Shown here piece after piece: positions 61,206-64,000 of a stretch of DNA of 64,000 bases; positions within the stretch are counted from its first letter, which is position 1, and every line of letters begins with the position of its first letter. This DNA comes from Streptomyces himalayensis subsp. himalayensis (GTDB lineage Bacteria > Actinomycetota > Actinomycetes > Streptomycetales > Streptomycetaceae): contig NZ_JACEHE010000007.1 in assembly GCF_013778455.1 (NCBI RefSeq), positions 62,001 to 126,000 on the forward strand, given 5' to 3'. The notes under the pieces are model-generated. The model ran no database searches. It worked only from the letters and a program-made list of their open reading frames with translations, and had not been told where the DNA came from. A program made the position numbers and the translations under genes.

Positions 61206-62201
61206 ATGATCACTGTTGTCGGAGAGAGCCTCGTCGATCTGGTACGCCCCGCCGGGGCCACCCGGGACCCCAGCGCACACCCAGGCGGCTCCCCGGCCAA
61301 TGTCTCCGTCGGCCTCGCCCGGCTGGGCACACCGGTCACCCTGGTCACCCACTTCGGTGAGGACGACCACGGCCAACTACTCCACGAGCATCTGACCGAC
61401 TCCGGAGTGTCGGTGCGACGGGTGCCCGGCAGCCCCCGCACCAGCACGGCGACCGCTGCCCTCGACGAGCATGGCGCTGCACACTACGCCTTCCGGCTCA
61501 CCTGGGACCTGCCGGAGCCACCCGAACCGGCGGCCGGGACCAGATGTCTGCATACAGGGTCGCTCGCCACCTCACTGGACCCGGGCGCCGGAGTCGTCGA
61601 GAAACTGCTGGCCCGGCAGCGGTCCGAGGGAGCCGTCACTATCAGTCTCGATCCCAATGTCCGCCCTGTACTGCTGCCCTCGCGGGAACAGGCACGCTCC
61701 CGCACCGAGTTCCAGGTCGGCCTCGCCGACATCGTCAAGGTCAGCGAAGAGGATCTCGCGTGGCTGTACCCCGGGCGCGCACCGGAGGAGATCGCCACAT
61801 CCTGGCAGCGCACCGGTCCCGCCCTGGTCGTGGTGACCCTCGGTGCCGCCGGCAGCCTGGCCGTCACCCGTGACGGCATCATCCGCCGCCCCGCCCCCGC
61901 CGTCAGCGTCGCGGACACCGTCGGGGCGGGCGACTCCTTCACCGCCGCCATGTTGCACCGGCTGTACGACGCCGGGCTCCTCGGCGGCGATCGCCGCGCC
62001 GCTCTGCACGGCATCGGCCGCGAGGACGTAACCCGGCTCCTCGACCTGGCGGCGACCGCGGCCGCCATCACGTGCACGCGCTTCGGCGCTGAGCCGCCGA
62101 CGCTGCCGGAGCTGCGCGCCGCGACCGACGGCGATGACGCGGCCTGCCCGACGCCATCGCCATCCCAGGCGTCTGCCGCCCCGCCCGGGACGCCCTCTTG
62201 A
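61206..62201 (+). CDS. PfkB-family carbohydrate kinase (fructokinase-like)
   Basis: This 331-residue ribokinase-fold protein has GGSPANVSVGLARLG at the N terminus, the substrate lid TSTATAALDEHGAAHYAF and the catalytic motif DTVGAGDSFTAAML near residue 240. It would phosphorylate the ketose made by the polyol dehydrogenase. A Pro/Ala/Ser-rich tail ends the protein. It is divergent from the polyol transporter operon and probably shares its operator. Confidence 0.9.
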   Translation: MITVVGESLVDLVRPAGATRDPSAHPGGSPANVSVGLARLGTPVTLVTHFGEDDHGQLLHEHLTDSGVSVRRVPGSPRTSTATAALDEHGAAHYAFRLTWDLPEPPEPAAGTRCLHTGSLATSLDPGAGVVEKLLARQRSEGAVTISLDPNVRPVLLPSREQARSRTEFQVGLADIVKVSEEDLAWLYPGRAPEEIATSWQRTGPALVVVTLGAAGSLAVTRDGIIRRPAPAVSVADTVGAGDSFTAAMLHRLYDAGLLGGDRRAALHGIGREDVTRLLDLAATAAAITCTRFGAEPPTLPELRAATDGDDAACPTPSPSQASAAPPGTPS

Positions 62202-62239
62202 TGGACAGCAGGATGCCGCGGTGCATTGCCCGCGCGCAC

Positions 62240-62375
62240 AACGGCACCCTCTGCGTCCACGTAAGCCACCGGGACCGCTGACTTCACCGGCATCTGGGCC
62301 CTGCCGCCCGGCGGCACGCCGCACCGTATCGCCGTCTCCCCGCTGACGGCCTGCCCAACGGACTCACCCGGGCCG
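62240..62375 (+). pseudogene. Possible scrap of an SMP-30/gluconolactonase-like gene
   Basis: Short plus-strand pieces (FTGIWALPPGGTPHRIAVS and, in a shifted frame, DGLPNG) recall one blade of an SMP-30-type propeller. The match is short and frame-broken, so the identity is weak. Confidence 0.25.
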
Positions 62376-62384
62376 GCTCGCCGG

Positions 62385-62462
62385 TGGCGCGTCCCTGTGG
62401 AGGTCTCCCGCCGGCTGGGGCACTCGACGATCCATATCACCGCTGACCTCTACGGCCACTTG
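62385..62462 (+). pseudogene. C-terminal scrap of a tyrosine recombinase
   Basis: The plus frame reads RVPVEVSRRLGHSTIHITAD and LYGHL. This is the LGH and catalytic Tyr region at the end of phage-type integrases (LGHxS...T...YGHL). Upstream catalytic parts are absent. No other gene is seen between here and sbcD at 62622. Confidence 0.7.
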
Positions 62463-62621
62463 AACGGTCATCCGACTCCCCACGCGGGTGGCAAACTAAG
62501 GTCCGTGGTGGACGCGGTGTCCGCCGGCACCGGCGTGGTGGGTGTCGACAAGGGTGCCCCCTGCTGGTTCGTGCCGATTACGGGGCTGAGGAGCGGTGAA
62601 CATGCAGGTCGGAGCGGTGCT

Positions 62622-63839
62622 GTGAGAATCCTGCACACCTCCGACTGGCACCTCGGCCGGGCGTTCCACCGCGTGAGCATGCTCGGTGCCCAGGCCGAGT
62701 TCATAGGCCACCTCGTCGCCACTGTCCGTGAGCGCGACGTGGACGCGGTGGTCGTGTCGGGAGATGTGTACGACCGGGCGGTGCCGCCGCTTGCCGCCGT
62801 CGAGCTGTTCGACGACGCACTGCACCGGCTCGCGGAGCTGGGCGTGCCCACCGTGATGATCTCCGGCAACCACGACTCCGCGCGCCGCCTCGGTGTCGGT
62901 GCCGGGCTCATAGGCCGTGCCGGTATCCATCTGCGCACCGAGCCCGCCGCCGTCGGGACTCCCGTGGTCCTCGGCGACGACCACGGGGACGTGGCGTTCT
63001 ACGGACTGCCGTATCTTGAACCTGCCCTGGTCAAGGACGAGTTCGGGGTGGAGAAGCCCGGTCATGAAGCGGTGCTGGCGGCCGCCATGGACCGGGTGCG
63101 CGCCGATTTCGCCAGCCGCGCGCACGGCACGCGGTCCGTCGTCCTCGCACACGCCTTCGTCACCGGCGGCGCGGCCAGCGACAGCGAGCGCGACATCACC
63201 GTCGGGGGTGTAGCCGCCGTGCCGTCCGGGGTCTTCGACGGCGTCGACTATGTGGCGCTCGGGCATCTGCACGGAAGCCAGACCATCACCGAGCGCGTGC
63301 GCTACTCGGGATCCCCCCTTCCGTACTCCTTCTCGGAGGCCGACCACCGCAAGAGCATGTGGCTCGTCGACCTCGGGCCGGACGGCGAGCTGGACGCCGA
63401 GCGCATCGACTGCCCGGTGCCGCGGGCGCTCGCCCGCATCCGGGGGCCGCTGGAGGAGTTGCTCGAGGACCCGCGGCTCGCCCGCTACGAGGGGGCGTGG
63501 GTCGAGGCCACCCTCACCGACGCCGTGCGCCCGGCCGAGCCCATGGCCCGGCTCACCGAACGCTTCCCCCACACCCTCAGCCTGGTCTTCGAGCCCGACC
63601 GGGCCCCCGAGGACCGGGACGTGTCGTACGGGCAGCGCCTCAAGGGGCGCGGCGACCAGCAGATCGCGGAGGACTTCGTGGCCCATGTGCGCGGCGCGGG
63701 ACCGGACGAGCGGGAACGCGAGGTGCTGCAGGACGCGTTCGACGCCGTGCGCGCCGAGGACGCGAGCCTGCAGGAGGGCGTGCGCGGGCGCCAGGACGAC
63801 CACGGCAGGGGCAAGAACCTGCGTGAGGTCGCCCGGTGA
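62622..63839 (+). CDS. sbcD: Exonuclease SbcD (Mre11-like nuclease subunit)
   Basis: This 405-residue metallophosphoesterase opens ILHTSDWHLGRAF (Asp, His), followed by VVVSGDVYDRAVPP, VMISGNHDSARRL, VLAHAFVTGG and YVALGHLHGSQ, the five Mre11/SbcD motifs. With SbcC it cleaves hairpins and processes double-strand ends. GTG 62622 follows GGAG and aligns with the family start; the open frame upstream is the recombinase scrap. Its stop overlaps sbcC by GTGA. Confidence 0.95.
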   Translation: MRILHTSDWHLGRAFHRVSMLGAQAEFIGHLVATVRERDVDAVVVSGDVYDRAVPPLAAVELFDDALHRLAELGVPTVMISGNHDSARRLGVGAGLIGRAGIHLRTEPAAVGTPVVLGDDHGDVAFYGLPYLEPALVKDEFGVEKPGHEAVLAAAMDRVRADFASRAHGTRSVVLAHAFVTGGAASDSERDITVGGVAAVPSGVFDGVDYVALGHLHGSQTITERVRYSGSPLPYSFSEADHRKSMWLVDLGPDGELDAERIDCPVPRALARIRGPLEELLEDPRLARYEGAWVEATLTDAVRPAEPMARLTERFPHTLSLVFEPDRAPEDRDVSYGQRLKGRGDQQIAEDFVAHVRGAGPDEREREVLQDAFDAVRAEDASLQEGVRGRQDDHGRGKNLREVAR

Positions 63840-64000
63840 GGCTGCATCGGCTGCGAATGACGGCCTTCGGGCCCTTCGGTACCACTCAGCAGGTCGACTT
63901 CGACGACCTGTCGACCGCCGGGCTGTTCCTGCTGCACGGACCGACCGGCGCGGGGAAGACGTCCGTTCTGGACGCCGTGTGCTATGGGCTGTACGGCTCG
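63836..64000 (+). CDS. sbcC: SbcC ATPase subunit, N-terminal part (runs off the right edge)
   Basis: The 55 codons from GTG 63836 read MRLHRLRMTAFGPFGTTQQV, then GLFLLHGPTGAGKTSVLDAV. That is the start of the SbcC/Rad50 ATPase with its Walker A (GPTGAGKT). It overlaps sbcD by GTGA, as is usual. The large coiled-coil body lies outside the window. Confidence 0.94.
   Translation, partial: MRLHRLRMTAFGPFGTTQQVDFDDLSTAGLFLLHGPTGAGKTSVLDAVCYGLYGS

Overview
The window is high-GC, densely packed actinobacterial chromosome, most probably Streptomyces. The signs are frequent GTG and TTG starts, GGAGG-type ribosome sites, many LysR, LacI, TetR, DeoR and XRE regulators, Tat-type secreted proteins, and overlapping ATGA/GTGA operon junctions. 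I see no rRNA, tRNA, CRISPR array or antibiotic assembly line.

Layout. 1-7.4 kb: a cut-off secreted protein gene and an XRE regulator. Next comes an IS630-type transposase unit whose 33-bp terminal inverted repeats (1265-1297 and 4643-4675) also enclose an NmrA-type oxidoreductase and an AraC regulator. A TetR/short-chain-dehydrogenase divergon with a nested palindromic operator and a decayed coiled-coil gene follow. 7.4-8.3 kb: an isolated lgt gene. 8.3-33.1 kb: an aromatic-catabolism island in three blocks. (i) Two mirror-image modules LysR/LigB-LigA-FAH hydrolase converge on a flavin monooxygenase and a DoxX protein. (ii) A ten-gene minus-strand operon (25992 down to 17029) encodes an FAH hydrolase, a cyclase-family hydrolase, a flavin monooxygenase, an ACMSD-like amidohydrolase, a VOC extradiol dioxygenase, a second FAH protein, two SDRs and a CoA-transferase pair; its divergent LysR gene is a pseudogene. 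(iii) A complete catechol ortho-cleavage / beta-ketoadipate operon, catB-catA-catC-pcaI-pcaJ-pcaF-pcaD. The island ends near 33.13 kb, where a truncated LysR gene abuts a truncated hot-dog thioesterase gene.

33.1-47.3 kb is ordinary chromosomal content: DedA, gamma-carbonic-anhydrase-like and acyltransferase hexapeptide proteins, an EamA transporter with a divergent XRE-cupin regulator, a YbaK-like protein, a CoA-binding protein, an aldo/keto reductase, a hydroxyacid dehydrogenase, LacI, ThuA, an alginate-lyase-like secreted enzyme, YigZ and PhoX. GAAACCGGTTTC-like sites near the LacI gene suggest a small local regulon. 47.5-62.2 kb holds two carbohydrate loci. The first resembles inositol/ribose-type uptake and oxidation (TIM-barrel isomerases, Gfo/Idh oxidoreductase, lipoprotein binding protein, LacI), but its ABC permease and ATPase survive only as a fused scrap. 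The second is polyol-like (binding protein, two MalFG-type permeases, two zinc dehydrogenases, DeoR, HAD phosphatase, PfkB kinase). The window closes with sbcD and the start of sbcC.

A recurrent theme is gene decay by internal deletion. It is seen in an SDR without its Tyr-Lys pair, a zinc dehydrogenase without its zinc-site segment, a probable glycoside hydrolase reduced to its two ends, the permease/ATPase fusion, a 36-residue Gfo/Idh stub, and transposase and recombinase fragments. Either the region is actively eroding or some junctions are assembly faults. The best candidates for undescribed biology are the ten-gene ring-cleavage operon, the mirrored LigAB-FAH modules and the passenger-carrying IS630 unit.
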